From Brevundimonas sp. NIBR10 (GTDB lineage: Bacteria; Pseudomonadota; Alphaproteobacteria; Caulobacterales; Caulobacteraceae), in the NCBI RefSeq assembly GCF_027912515.1, contig NZ_CP115464.1, positions 124,001 to 188,000 on the forward strand: DNA of 64,000 nucleotides, written 5' to 3'. Of this stretch, positions 1-7,543 are shown one piece after another (the first letter of the stretch is position 1; each line of letters opens with the position of its first letter). The position numbers and the translations under genes were made by a program. The notes beneath the pieces were generated by a model that was not told the DNA's origin, did no database searches, and saw nothing but the letters and a program-made list of their open reading frames with translations.

Positions 1-76
1 GGCAACGCTTTGTCCTGGACGGAAAGAGAGCCGCCGGCCGTAAGCTGGACGGCAGGCTGCACGACGGATTTCCGGA

Positions 77-349
77 ATGACAAGCTCTCTTGTCGATGCC
101 GCTTTCGAGACCATCCGTACCGGAGCGCCTGGCCTAAGCGAGGCAACATGCCGAGTCCTCGCGGGGATCATCGCGCGAAAGTTTGCCGCCATGAAAGGCG
201 CATCCCGCGAGGATCTCGCCCGCATCATCGACCCCGAGGCCTGGGCCTATCACGACGCCTGCCCGGGCTCCGGCGGCGAACCCTGGACGGCCCCGTCGCT
301 GGCCAAGGTCGATCGGATTCTCGCGCTGCAGGGCGGAGCGGGCGCTTGA
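77..349 (+). CDS. Small hypothetical protein of the integrated element
   Basis: Ninety residues, ATG start, no family recognised. The protein is soluble and slightly acidic; it has a helical N-terminal half (SEATCRVLAGIIARKFAAM) and a Trp/Pro-rich middle (AWAYHDACPGSGGEPWTAP), and no signal peptide or membrane segment. Its TGA overlaps the TTG start of the next gene (TTGA), so the two are probably translationally coupled, and the integrase follows. This position suggests a small accessory gene of the phage or island, of the kind often found just upstream of an excisionase. That role is inference from position only. The left context is cut off by the window edge. Confidence 0.6.
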   Translation: MTSSLVDAAFETIRTGAPGLSEATCRVLAGIIARKFAAMKGASREDLARIIDPEAWAYHDACPGSGGEPWTAPSLAKVDRILALQGGAGA

Positions 350-708
350 CCATCCATACGCCCATCACGGCCGCGCCGATCGGTGCCGCGACCGAGGCGC
401 GGATCCTCGCCGCCTTCAAGGACACCTGCCTGCTGTCGGCCGAGGCGACAGCCCGACTTCTCGGCATCGATGTAAGATCCCTGCGCGCCCTCAATGACGA
501 CGGCCTCATCCGCGCGGTTCGCCGGGGGCGGCGCGAGACCCGCGCCTATACCGAGGGTGACATCCGCGCCTACCTGACCCAGAGTGCCGCCCCATGTCCG
601 TCTACAAACCCGCCAAGAGCCCCTACTTCCAATATGACTTCCAGATCCGGGGTCGCCGATTTCATGGCTCGACGGGCGTTGAAACGCGCCGCGCGGCCGA
701 AGAAGTAG
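346..708 (+). CDS. Helix-turn-helix protein, possible excisionase
   Basis: The frame is open from position 10, but the TTG at 346, overlapping the previous stop, fits an element operon and leaves 120 residues. The core (SAEATARLLGIDVRSLRALNDDGLIRAVRRGRR then YTEGDIRAYL, given here in pieces) is the classic MerR/excisionase-type winged helix: a helix-turn-helix choosing a site, then an Arg-rich wing and a final helix. Such proteins direct the integrase towards excision. The last 38 codons run through the start of the integrase gene in another frame, an overlap of 115 bp. The tail after residue 82 is Pro/Ser/Arg-rich and may be read-through rather than functional. The helix-turn-helix assignment is fairly safe; excisionase is inferred from its neighbour. 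Confidence 0.65.
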   Translation: MTIHTPITAAPIGAATEARILAAFKDTCLLSAEATARLLGIDVRSLRALNDDGLIRAVRRGRRETRAYTEGDIRAYLTQSAAPCPSTNPPRAPTSNMTSRSGVADFMARRALKRAARPKK

Positions 709-1757
709 AGCGCCGCAAGCGCCGCGAGGCCGCCCTCGATGAAGGCGGCGACGCCGGCGCGATGACCCTGACCGCTGCCGCCGCCCGATGGTGGGATGAG
801 CGCGGCGCCCTGCTCAAGGGCGGCGATCGCCTCGAGGCCCGTATCGAGCGTGCCGTCGCCCTGGTCGGTCCGGCCCGTCCCATTCGTGAGATCACGACCC
901 AGGTCGTCTCGCGCGCGATCGAGAAGCGTCGAGGCCAGACCCGCACCCACGCCAAGGGCGACAAGCCTCGCGAATACCTCCCGACCGGCTCGACGGTGAA
1001 CCGCGACATGATCGACACCCTACGGCCGATCCTGAACCGGGCGAGGAAAGCCTGGGGGGCGACCCTGCCGCAGATCGACTGGGCCGAGGTCCGCATGGAC
1101 GAGCCCAAGCCCAAGCCGAAGGAGTTCGCCGGCGACGAGCTGGACCTGGTCCTCGCCAAGGTCCGGCCGCACTGGCACGACGTGATCCGCTTCGCCGCGA
1201 CCTACGGCTGCCGGGTCAGCGAGCTCTGGTTCGCCTTGGACGACATCGACGTCAATGATCCCGGTGCCGCCCGCATCAAGCTGCGCGATCGCAAGGGCGG
1301 CGACGACCACATGATCCCCCTGCTGCCGGCGGACGCCGCGATGATCGCCGCCCGCCTCGGCCGGGCCCGGGCCGCCGAGCTCGAGACGGTGTGGTTTCGC
1401 GAGAAGCGCATGCCGGGCCCGGGCGGCCAGGTCATCCTCAAACCCCTCAGCCAGGCAGGGCTCGAGATCGCCGTGCGCCGCGCCATGACCGCCTCGGGCC
1501 TGCGCGCCGCCAAGGGCATGCGCGGGATCCACGCCACCCGTCACCACGCGGCCATGCAGATCCTGCGCGCGACCGGAAACCTACGCGTCGCCCAGCGCCT
1601 CCTGGGCCACGCCGACATCAAGTCGACCATGGTCTACGCCCACGCGATCGAGGACGACGTCCGCGCCGGCCTTGCTGCACTTTCCCGGAATAGTCCCGAA
1701 CTGCCGACCGGCGACACCGAAAATCCCGCGCAGGATCAGTCCGCTAAGAAGGCCTGA
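594..1757 (+). CDS. Tyrosine-type site-specific integrase
   Basis: A 387-residue phage-type integrase that cuts and rejoins DNA at attachment sites. The N-terminus (SPYFQYDFQIRGRRFHGST) is the small arm-type DNA-binding domain usual in these enzymes, followed by a core-binding domain at about 55-165 and the catalytic domain at about 170-355. The catalytic residues are all visible: Arg about 207 in GCRVSEL, His 313 and Arg 316 in HATRHH, His 339 in LLGHAD, and Tyr 348 in MVYAHA. It should therefore be active. The stop codon lies 7 bases before a tRNA 3' fragment, so the gene sits at the very edge of its own element and reads towards the attachment site. Length and domain order are normal for the family. 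Confidence 0.95.
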   Translation: MSVYKPAKSPYFQYDFQIRGRRFHGSTGVETRRAAEEVERRKRREAALDEGGDAGAMTLTAAAARWWDERGALLKGGDRLEARIERAVALVGPARPIREITTQVVSRAIEKRRGQTRTHAKGDKPREYLPTGSTVNRDMIDTLRPILNRARKAWGATLPQIDWAEVRMDEPKPKPKEFAGDELDLVLAKVRPHWHDVIRFAATYGCRVSELWFALDDIDVNDPGAARIKLRDRKGGDDHMIPLLPADAAMIAARLGRARAAELETVWFREKRMPGPGGQVILKPLSQAGLEIAVRRAMTASGLRAAKGMRGIHATRHHAAMQILRATGNLRVAQRLLGHADIKSTMVYAHAIEDDVRAGLAALSRNSPELPTGDTENPAQDQSAKKA

Positions 1758-1764
1758 TCGGACC

Positions 1765-1810
1765 GTTCATAACCCACAGGTCGGCGGTTCGAGCCCGCCT
1801 CCAGCCACCA
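1765..1810 (+). other. Attachment site: 3' fragment of a CAT-anticodon tRNA
   Basis: This 46-base stretch has exact tRNA geometry but lacks the 5' half. It shows anticodon loop TTCATAA, 3' anticodon strand CCCAC, variable loop AGGTC, T arm GGCGG-TTCGAGC-CCGCC, acceptor strand TCCAGCC, A73 and encoded CCA. Bases before it (GATCGGACC) do not pair as a 5' anticodon stem, so it is not a functional tRNA. With an integrase ending 7 bases upstream, it is best read as the duplicated core left by insertion into a tRNA-Met or tRNA-Ile(CAT) gene. The intact tRNA should lie on the plus strand to the left of this window, at the other end of the element. Confidence 0.88.
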
Positions 1811-1905
1811 CCCAATGTCATGTCGCCGCAGCCGGTCTGCCCTCGGCAACCTGCGGCACAGCTTTGCGTTTTCAGCCCAAGGTTCATACCGCTGGAGATT
1901 TTCCC

Positions 1906-2214
1906 ATGACCGTCCGCATCCCCGCCCTGATCGCCGCTGCCGTCTTCGCCATGGGCATCGCCGCCTGCACCCCGGCTGAACAGGACGACGCCCAGGCCGA
2001 CGCCAACCAGGCCGCGGCCGAGACAGGCCAAGCGGCCGAGAAGGCCGGCTCCGCCCTCGCCGAGGAAGCGTCCCAGCTGGGCTCGGCGGTGGCCGCCGGG
2101 GCCAAGGAAGCCGCTCAGGAGGTCGATGAGACTACCGACGCCCTCGCCCGCAAGGCCGACGAGCAGAAGGCCGAGACGGCCCGGGACAACCAGGGCAACG
2201 CCACGCCCAACTGA
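1906..2214 (+). CDS. Small Ala-rich lipoprotein
   Basis: A 102-residue secreted lipoprotein. The ATG at 1906 follows a GGAG at 1894 and gives a clean signal peptide with a lipobox ending in GIAAC at about residue 18. The mature part is almost only Ala, Glu, Asp, Gln and Lys, with heptad-like runs (AAAETGQAAEKAGSALAEE) that should form a long amphipathic helix. This resembles entericidin/YtxH-like or LEA-like small envelope proteins, but I cannot name a family. It is the first gene outside the integrated element and may once have lain next to the target tRNA. Confidence 0.75.
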   Translation: MTVRIPALIAAAVFAMGIAACTPAEQDDAQADANQAAAETGQAAEKAGSALAEEASQLGSAVAAGAKEAAQEVDETTDALARKADEQKAETARDNQGNATPN

Positions 2215-2221
2215 TCGGTCT

Positions 2222-2941
2222 TCATCGCGCCCAGTCGCCCACGGCCGCCTGCCACAGCGTCAAGGCCGTGGTCGCGGCCGTGTCGGCACGCAGCACGCGC
2301 GGCCCCAGCGACACCGCCGTCGTGAACGGCAGAGCCCTCAGTCTCTCGCGTTCGTCCGGCGAGAAGCCACCCTCGGGACCAATCAGGATGGTCCAGGGCC
2401 CCGCCCCCGCCGCCTGGACCGCCGCGATGGCGGGCTGTCCCCCGGTCTCGTTACAGAACATCAGCTTTCGCGTCGCGTCCCAGCCGTCCAGGACCTCGGT
2501 CAGGCGACGGGTTGCATCGATGACGGGCACGTCCATCCGCCCCGTCTGTTCGGCGCTTTCCATGGCGATGGCGTCAAGTCGATCGAGGCGGACGTGCTGG
2601 ACCTGGGTCCGGTCGGTCTGGACCAGACCGATGCGCGCGGAACCCAGTTCGGTCGCCTTCTCCACTGCGAACTCCAGCGCCGACTTCTTGACCACGGCGA
2701 TCAGCAGATGGACGTCAGGCACGGTCGTCTGGGGCCTGACCTGTTCCTCGGCGCGCAGCAGGACACCCTTCTTGAGCACCTCGGCGATCGAACAGCGCCA
2801 CTCCCCGTCCCGCCCGTTGAACACCAGCAGGTCGTCGGCGAGCTTCAGCCGCATGACCTGGGTCAGATAGCGCGACTGATCAAGCGTCGGGGCGACGGCA
2901 GTGCCGGGGGACAGTTCGGTGGTGACGTAGAGGCGGATCAT
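2222..2941 (-). CDS. rsmE: 16S rRNA (uracil-1498-N3)-methyltransferase
   Basis: A 239-residue SPOUT-family RNA methyltransferase that methylates U1498 of 16S rRNA in the 30S subunit using S-adenosylmethionine. The N-terminal PUA-like domain contains QSRYLTQVMRL. The C-terminal knot carries the family signature LIGPEGGFSPDERE and the SAM-binding loop SLGPRVLRADTA. The length equals the family norm. It is the last gene of a minus-strand series behind two acyl-CoA dehydrogenases, 14 bases from the preceding stop, so it probably shares their transcript although the function is unrelated. Confidence 0.95.
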   Translation of the reverse strand: MIRLYVTTELSPGTAVAPTLDQSRYLTQVMRLKLADDLLVFNGRDGEWRCSIAEVLKKGVLLRAEEQVRPQTTVPDVHLLIAVVKKSALEFAVEKATELGSARIGLVQTDRTQVQHVRLDRLDAIAMESAEQTGRMDVPVIDATRRLTEVLDGWDATRKLMFCNETGGQPAIAAVQAAGAGPWTILIGPEGGFSPDERERLRALPFTTAVSLGPRVLRADTAATTALTLWQAAVGDWAR

Positions 2942-2955
2942 GCCGCCAGCCTAAC

Positions 2956-4119
2956 CTACAGTGAGCGCGCGATCAGCACCTTCATGATCTCGTTCGTCCC
3001 GCCGTAGATGCGCTGGACGCGGGCGTCCTTGTAGAGCTGGGCGATCGGGTATTCGTTCATGTAGCCATAGCCGCCGTGGAGCTGGAGCATCTCGTCGATG
3101 ACCTCGCCCTGGATGTCGGTGACCCAGTATTTGGCCATGGAGGCGGTGACGGCGTCGAGCTGGCCCTTGAGGTGCAAACCGATGCAATGATCGACGAAGA
3201 CGCGGGCGACGGTCAGCTTGGTCTTGACCTCGGCCAGCTTGAACTGGGTGTTCTGGAAGTCGATGACCGCCTTGCCGAAGGCCTTGCGCTGTTTGACGTA
3301 TTCGATCGTCTGTTCGAGGCCCCGTTCGGCCGCCGCCACGCCCTGGACGGCGATGTTCAGCCGTTCCTGAGGCAGTTGCTGCATCAGCTGAATGAAGCCC
3401 TGGCCCTCGACGCCGCCGATGATGTTGTCGCCCGGCACCTTCACGTCGTTGAAGAACAGCTCGGAGGTGTCATTGCCCTCCATGCCGATCTTGTGGAGGT
3501 TGCGGCCGCGCTCGAAGCCCTCAGCACCATCGGTTTCGACGACAATCAGGGACGTGCCCTTGGCACCCGCCGTCGGATCGGTCTTGGCCACGACGATGAT
3601 GAAGTTGGCCAACTGGCCGTTGGTGATGAAGGTCTTGGAGCCGTTGACGACATAGCCGTTGCCGGACTTGATCGCCGAGGTCTTCACCCCTTGGAGGTCA
3701 CTGCCCGCGCCCGGCTCAGTCATGGCGATGGCCCCGACCAGTTCGCCCGAAGCCAGACGTGGCAGCCAGCGCGCCTTCTGCTCCTCGGTGCCGTAGTGCC
3801 AGATGTAGGGGGCGACGATGGCGTTGTGCAGCGAGATGCCAAAATGGTCCGCGCCCTTCCAGCCCAGCTGGCGCATCAACACCACCTCGTGGCGATAGTC
3901 GCCGCCCATTCCGCCGTCCTCTTCGGGCATCGACAGGCCCATCAGCCCGTCCTGACCGGCCTGGGTCCAGAGCTCGCGCGGGACGGAGGAGTTGGCGATC
4001 CATTCCTGGACCTTCTCGGGCGGCGCGTGCTCGTCGATCCATTTGCCGACGCTGTCGGAGAACATGACGATGTCCTCTTCCAGCATGAAGTCGGGCGACG
4101 GGGTGGTGATGACGTTCAT
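2956..4119 (-). CDS. Acyl-CoA dehydrogenase, long-chain (LCAD) type
   Basis: A flavoprotein of 387 residues that introduces the trans-2 double bond into acyl-CoA in beta-oxidation. The ATG at 4119 was chosen because GGAGG lies just upstream and the length is standard; the frame runs further up through a repeat. Signatures are AMTEPGAGSDLQG, YVKQRKAFGK, QLHGGYGYMNEYPI and RIYGGTNEIMK. At the position where SCAD and MCAD carry the base Glu (YEGT) this protein has YGGT, as in LCAD and isovaleryl-CoA dehydrogenase. There the base is a Glu in the helix that reads LPQERL here. The chain length of its substrate cannot be fixed from sequence. It follows a second dehydrogenase and a MerR regulator on the same strand. 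Confidence 0.9.
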   Translation of the reverse strand: MNVITTPSPDFMLEEDIVMFSDSVGKWIDEHAPPEKVQEWIANSSVPRELWTQAGQDGLMGLSMPEEDGGMGGDYRHEVVLMRQLGWKGADHFGISLHNAIVAPYIWHYGTEEQKARWLPRLASGELVGAIAMTEPGAGSDLQGVKTSAIKSGNGYVVNGSKTFITNGQLANFIIVVAKTDPTAGAKGTSLIVVETDGAEGFERGRNLHKIGMEGNDTSELFFNDVKVPGDNIIGGVEGQGFIQLMQQLPQERLNIAVQGVAAAERGLEQTIEYVKQRKAFGKAVIDFQNTQFKLAEVKTKLTVARVFVDHCIGLHLKGQLDAVTASMAKYWVTDIQGEVIDEMLQLHGGYGYMNEYPIAQLYKDARVQRIYGGTNEIMKVLIARSL

Positions 4120-4131
4120 GGTCTTACCTTT

Positions 4132-4341
4132 CTCCTCCCTGTCGCGCAGCGATGGGGAGGTGGATCGGCGCATCTTCGCGCCGAGACGGAGGGGGCGACA
4201 CGGTGGTGGAGGTGAGGGCTGGCGATCGAGGATGGTGTTGTGGTGGGAGCCTTCACCGGCCAAACCCGGTCGCCCCCTCCGTCACGGCCCGAAGTCGGGC
4301 CGCGCCACCTCCCCATTCGCCAAGAGGCGAACAGGGAGGAG
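4132..4341 (-). repeat. Inverted pair of palindromic intergenic elements (family B)
   Basis: Two copies of a roughly 70-base unit lie head to head at 4132-4200 and 4269-4341. Each unit, read outwards to inwards, has CTCCCTGT, a variable hairpin, GATGGGGAGGTGG or its equivalent, a second hairpin (CGGCGC...GCGCCG or CGGCCC...GGGCCG) and GACGGAGGGGGCGAC. The hairpin loops differ between copies while the arms pair, which shows selection or template copying of the structure. The outer end of the first copy supplies the GGAGGAG that serves as ribosome site for the downstream acyl-CoA dehydrogenase gene. Confidence 0.85.
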
Positions 4342-4346
4342 ATTGA

Positions 4347-6131
4347 TCAGAACGCCTCCGCCGGCATCGCCATCAGCACGTCCGCACCGGTCTTCATCTT
4401 GGCCAGATGCGCACCGGCGTCCGGCAGGATACGCTCGACAAAATAACGGCCGGTCTGCAGCTTGGTCGCATAGAAGGGATCGTCCGAACCCGCATCGACC
4501 TTGGCCTGCGCCGCCTTGGCCATCTGGGCCCAGAGGAAGGCCAGGGCCGTGATGCCGAACAGGTTGAGATAGTCCGTCGAGGCGGCGCCGGCGTTGTCGG
4601 GGTTGGCCATGCCGTTCTGCATCAGCCACATCGTGCCCTCCTGCAGCTTGGCCTTGGCGTCGGCCAGGCCGTCGACATAGGTCTTGATGGACTCGTTGCC
4701 GGCGTTCTCGGCGACGAAGGCATCGATGTCGGCGAACCAGGTCATGATCGCCCGCCCGCCCTGCGACGGCAGCTTGCGGCCCACCAGATCCAGCGCCTGG
4801 ATGCCGTTGGTACCTTCATAGATCATGGTGATCCGCGCATCGCGCAGATACTGCGACGCCTGGAAATGCTCGGTGTAGCCACTGCCGCCGTGGACCTGCA
4901 TCCCCAGGGACGCGACGTGGAAGCCCTTGTCGGTCAGATAGGCTTTCAGCACCGGGGTCAGCAGACCCATGTAGTCGTGGGCTTTCTGCGCGGTCGCGGC
5001 GTCGGCGGATTTCTGAAGATCGGCCTGGAGCGCGGTCCACAGGATGAAGGCCTGACCGCCTTCGACGAAGGCCTTGGCTTCCAGCAGCATCCGGCGAACG
5101 TCGGGGTGGACCATGATGGAGTCGGCGGCGGCGTCCGGGCTCTTGGGACCCGTCAGCGATCGACCCTGAATGCGGTCCTTGGCGAACTCCAGCGCGGCCT
5201 GATAGGCGGCCGAGCCGATGGCCAGCCCCTGAAGGCCGGTGCCCAGGCGGGCCTCGTTCATGACCACGAACATATTGTTCATGCCACGGCCTTCCTCGCC
5301 GATCAGCCAGCCGGTGGCCTCGTCATACTGCATCACGGCGGTCGCGTTGCCGTTGATGCCCATCTTGTGCTCGAGCCCGGCGCACATCAGCGAATTCCGC
5401 TCGCCGATCGACCCGTCGTCATTGACGAGGAATTTGGGCACCAGGAAGAGCGACAATCCCTTGATCCCGGCCGGCGCGCCTTCGACGCGGGCGAGAACCG
5501 TGTGGATGATGTTGTCGGTGAAGTCGTGTTCGCCGGCCGAGATCCAGATCTTCTGGCCACTGATCTTGTAGGTGCCGTCGCCCTGGGGCACGGCCTTGGT
5601 GCGCACCATGCCCAGGTCGGTGCCGCACTGGGGCTCGGTCAGGTTCATGGTCCCGCCCCACTCGCCGGTGGCCATCTTCGGAAGGTATTTGGTCTTCAGC
5701 TCATCCGAGGCATTGGCGTGGATGCCCGCATAGGCCCCCGCCGTCAGGCCTGGATACATCGAGAAGGCCGCCGAGGCGCCGGCGGTGAACTGGCCGAACG
5801 CCATCCCGACCACGGCGGGCATCCCCTGGCCGCCGTAGGCCGGATCGGCCGACAGGGCGGGCCAGCCGGCCGCGACCATGGCCTGATAGGCTTCCTTCCA
5901 GCCCTTGGGCCCGGTGACGACGCCGCCCTCGGCCCAGTGACAGCCTTCCTTGTCGCCCGAATGGTTGATCGGGGCGATGACCTCTTCCGCGAACTTGGCG
6001 CCCTCTTCGAGGATCTGCTGCACCAGATCGGACGAGATGTCCTCGAACCCGGCCTGATTGGAATAGCGGTCGATCTCTAGGACCTCGTTCAGGATGAAGG
6101 TGAGGTCGCGGACGGGGGCTTTATAGGCCAT
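4347..6131 (-). CDS. Acyl-CoA dehydrogenase, 594-residue C-terminally extended type
   Basis: A large acyl-CoA dehydrogenase with the extra C-terminal domain of about 130 residues found in DmdC-like and related enzymes. The flavin and substrate motifs are MNLTEPQCGTDLG, GQKIWISAGEHDF and GMQVHGGSGYTEHF. The catalytic Glu is present in MIYEGTNGIQAL. Length matches the DmdC-type family of about 590-600 residues. These enzymes oxidise short or medium acyl-CoAs, in some bacteria 3-methylthiopropanoyl-CoA; the sequence does not decide which. It starts five bases after the stop of a MerR regulator, so the two are cotranscribed and the regulator probably senses the substrate class. Confidence 0.92.
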   Translation of the reverse strand: MAYKAPVRDLTFILNEVLEIDRYSNQAGFEDISSDLVQQILEEGAKFAEEVIAPINHSGDKEGCHWAEGGVVTGPKGWKEAYQAMVAAGWPALSADPAYGGQGMPAVVGMAFGQFTAGASAAFSMYPGLTAGAYAGIHANASDELKTKYLPKMATGEWGGTMNLTEPQCGTDLGMVRTKAVPQGDGTYKISGQKIWISAGEHDFTDNIIHTVLARVEGAPAGIKGLSLFLVPKFLVNDDGSIGERNSLMCAGLEHKMGINGNATAVMQYDEATGWLIGEEGRGMNNMFVVMNEARLGTGLQGLAIGSAAYQAALEFAKDRIQGRSLTGPKSPDAAADSIMVHPDVRRMLLEAKAFVEGGQAFILWTALQADLQKSADAATAQKAHDYMGLLTPVLKAYLTDKGFHVASLGMQVHGGSGYTEHFQASQYLRDARITMIYEGTNGIQALDLVGRKLPSQGGRAIMTWFADIDAFVAENAGNESIKTYVDGLADAKAKLQEGTMWLMQNGMANPDNAGAASTDYLNLFGITALAFLWAQMAKAAQAKVDAGSDDPFYATKLQTGRYFVERILPDAGAHLAKMKTGADVLMAMPAEAF

Positions 6132-6136
6132 GAGGC

Positions 6137-6637
6137 TCAGGCTCTCGCTTTGAAGGGATGGCGCACCGGGTGGTGGTCGTGGTTGTCGGGGTTCAGGCGG
6201 GCACTCAGGACCGACTCATAGTCCTCGGCGCCGGGCAGCAGGTCGGGCCGCATCTGGGACAGGCGCTCCTCCATCGCGGCGCAGGCCTCCTCGGCCGTCT
6301 CGATGGCGGCGTCGAGGTCTTCGCGCTGCTGCTTCAGGGCCTCGATCTGGGCGCGGTGGCGGCGCAGGGCGATCGCCATCTGGTGCGTATTGCCGTCGTT
6401 GCGGTCGTACAGATCCAGCATGTCCTGGATCTCGTGCAGGGTAAAACCGATGCGTCGGCCGCGCAGGATCAGCTTGAGCCGGGCGCGGTCGCGGGCGTCA
6501 TAGACCCGGGTCTGGCCCTTGCGCGCCGGGGTCAGCAGACCCTTGTCCTCATAGAAGCGCAGCGCCCTGGCCGTGGCCCCGAACTCGCGGCACAGCTGGC
6601 GGATGGAATAGGTGCGATGGTCGTCTGCGGTCGCCAT
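6137..6637 (-). CDS. MerR-family regulator of acyl-CoA catabolism (LiuR-like)
   Basis: A 166-residue dimeric DNA-binding regulator. The N-terminal winged helix reads YSIRQLCREFGATARALRFY, followed by the wing KGQTRVYDARDRARL and GRRIGFTLHEIQDML, then a long coiled coil at about 80-135 rich in Gln/Glu/Arg. There are no metal-binding Cys residues, so it is not a metal sensor. The closest known relatives by pattern are the LiuR-type MerR proteins that control branched-chain and fatty acyl-CoA degradation. It is the first gene of the operon with both acyl-CoA dehydrogenases, and a matching pseudo-palindrome sits in its own promoter, which indicates autoregulation. Confidence 0.88.
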   Translation of the reverse strand: MATADDHRTYSIRQLCREFGATARALRFYEDKGLLTPARKGQTRVYDARDRARLKLILRGRRIGFTLHEIQDMLDLYDRNDGNTHQMAIALRRHRAQIEALKQQREDLDAAIETAEEACAAMEERLSQMRPDLLPGAEDYESVLSARLNPDNHDHHPVRHPFKARA

Positions 6638-6657
6638 GAAGGCTACATAGCCCGAAC

Positions 6658-6673
6658 TTGACGCGCACGTAAA
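6658..6673 (-). promoter_or_regulatory. LiuR-like operator within the merR promoter
   Basis: TTGACGCGCACGTAAA, read on the other strand TTTACGTGCGCGTCAA, is a 16-base pseudo-palindrome (12 of 16 positions symmetric). It matches the TTkACGt...aCGTmAA type of site known for LiuR-like MerR regulators. On the minus strand TTTACG can serve as -35 and TATGTA, 18 bases on, as -10, so the site covers the -35 and spacer as MerR proteins require. It lies 21 bases before the merR start. Confidence 0.6.
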
Positions 6674-6706
6674 GGGAAGCTTTTGCGATCGCTCACAGCA
6701 AGAACG

Positions 6707-6814
6707 ACCGATGGGGGAACTTCACTCTTCGACGAAGCAAGACAAGACTTCCCCCATCGGCCCTGGATCGCTACGCGATCGACAGGCCGCTTTCCCCCAT
6801 GAAGGATGGGGGAA
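6707..6814. repeat. Palindromic intergenic element (family C), copy 1
   Basis: The unit contains CCGATGGGGGAA, a variable inner hairpin (TTCGACGAAG), CTTCCCCCATCGG, CTGGATCGCTACGCGATCGA and a terminal hairpin CCCCCATGAAGGATGGGGG. A second, longer copy lies at 61846-62006. It fills the space between the divergent merR and DUF2256 genes and ends 14 bases before the latter's ATG. Confidence 0.8.
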
Positions 6815-6828
6815 GAGCAGGACGAACA

Positions 6829-7023
6829 ATGCCACGCAAACACGTCAACGACGCCGGAACCGCCAAACGCGATTTGCCGCAGAAGACGTGCGTCTCCTGC
6901 GGCAAGCCGTTCGCATGGCGCCGCAAGTGGGCGCGGGACTGGGATCAGGTGAAGTTCTGCTCCGACCGTTGCCGGTCGGTCGGCGAAGTCAGGCCCGGCG
7001 GCCCAGCAGCACGGGGATCGTGA
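6829..7023 (+). CDS. DUF2256 small Cys-rich protein
   Basis: Sixty-four residues. The core, TCVSCGKPFAWRRKWARDW and then VKFCSDRCR, is the DUF2256 pattern: two CxxC-type pairs in a treble-clef-like zinc knuckle around a WRRKW segment. The function of this widespread family is not known. I chose the ATG at 6829, which follows AGGA and gives the standard length, over one 10 codons upstream that falls inside a repeat. The last 35 bases overlap the end of the convergent DoxX-like gene, and the residues after CRS (VGEVRPGGPAARGS) therefore look like extra tail encoded by the overlap. Confidence 0.85.
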   Translation: MPRKHVNDAGTAKRDLPQKTCVSCGKPFAWRRKWARDWDQVKFCSDRCRSVGEVRPGGPAARGS

Positions 7024-7423
7024 TCGCCAGCAACAGGACGTTGACGATCGACAGGCCGATGTCGCCGCCCAGGGCATGCACGCCCAGCATCACGGCCTCC
7101 AGCACGATCAGACCGGCGGCGGAAACGACGACCAGGGGTCGGCCGACCTTCCAGGACACCAGCGGCGTCAGCACGCCCACAGCCAGCACGATCTCGGCGA
7201 TGCCCAGACCCCGGACGAACTGTTCCGACACCATGGCCGGCCAGGTCATCAGGGTAATCAGATTGGCCATGGATTCCGTCAGCTTGGCATAGCCGGCCGC
7301 GAGGAAGAACATCGCGATCCAGCCCTGGAGCGTCCACAGCGCCATGTTGCGATAGGTGGCGCGCAGGCGCGCGGCGGCGCTGGAAACGGGGGTGACCGAG
7401 GCGGGCGTGAAGGTGGCAGCCAT
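6989..7423 (-). CDS. DoxX-like integral membrane protein
   Basis: A 144-residue inner-membrane protein with four predicted membrane helices: WTLQGWIAMFFLAAGYAKL, the region around GIAEIVLAVGVLTPL, PLVVVSAAGLIVLEAVML and VNVLLLAITIPVLL. The GYAKL after the first helix and the spacing fit the DoxX/DoxD-like family. Members lie next to thiosulfate or quinone-linked redox proteins in some bacteria; here no such partner is adjacent. It has its own upstream region with an A+T-rich palindrome. Confidence 0.8.
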   Translation of the reverse strand: MAATFTPASVTPVSSAAARLRATYRNMALWTLQGWIAMFFLAAGYAKLTESMANLITLMTWPAMVSEQFVRGLGIAEIVLAVGVLTPLVSWKVGRPLVVVSAAGLIVLEAVMLGVHALGGDIGLSIVNVLLLAITIPVLLGRRA

Positions 7424-7543
7424 GGCGGGGCTCTGGGATGAAAGTCATCGGGGAGGAAACTGCAACAGTCGCGATATCGGATCGCCTGCCGCCGTCTGCG
7501 AGGGGTAATGGCACAGCTTTTCGCACATGTCATCAGCCGTAGA

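Noticed and set aside
10..345. Upstream extension of the helix-turn-helix frame
   Set aside because: The segment before 346 is Arg/Pro-rich, lacks a ribosome site and overlaps the 90-residue gene that shows normal codon use.
1765..1810. A tRNA gene at the integrase end
   Set aside because: The 5' acceptor, D arm and 5' anticodon strand are absent, so it is an attachment-site remnant.
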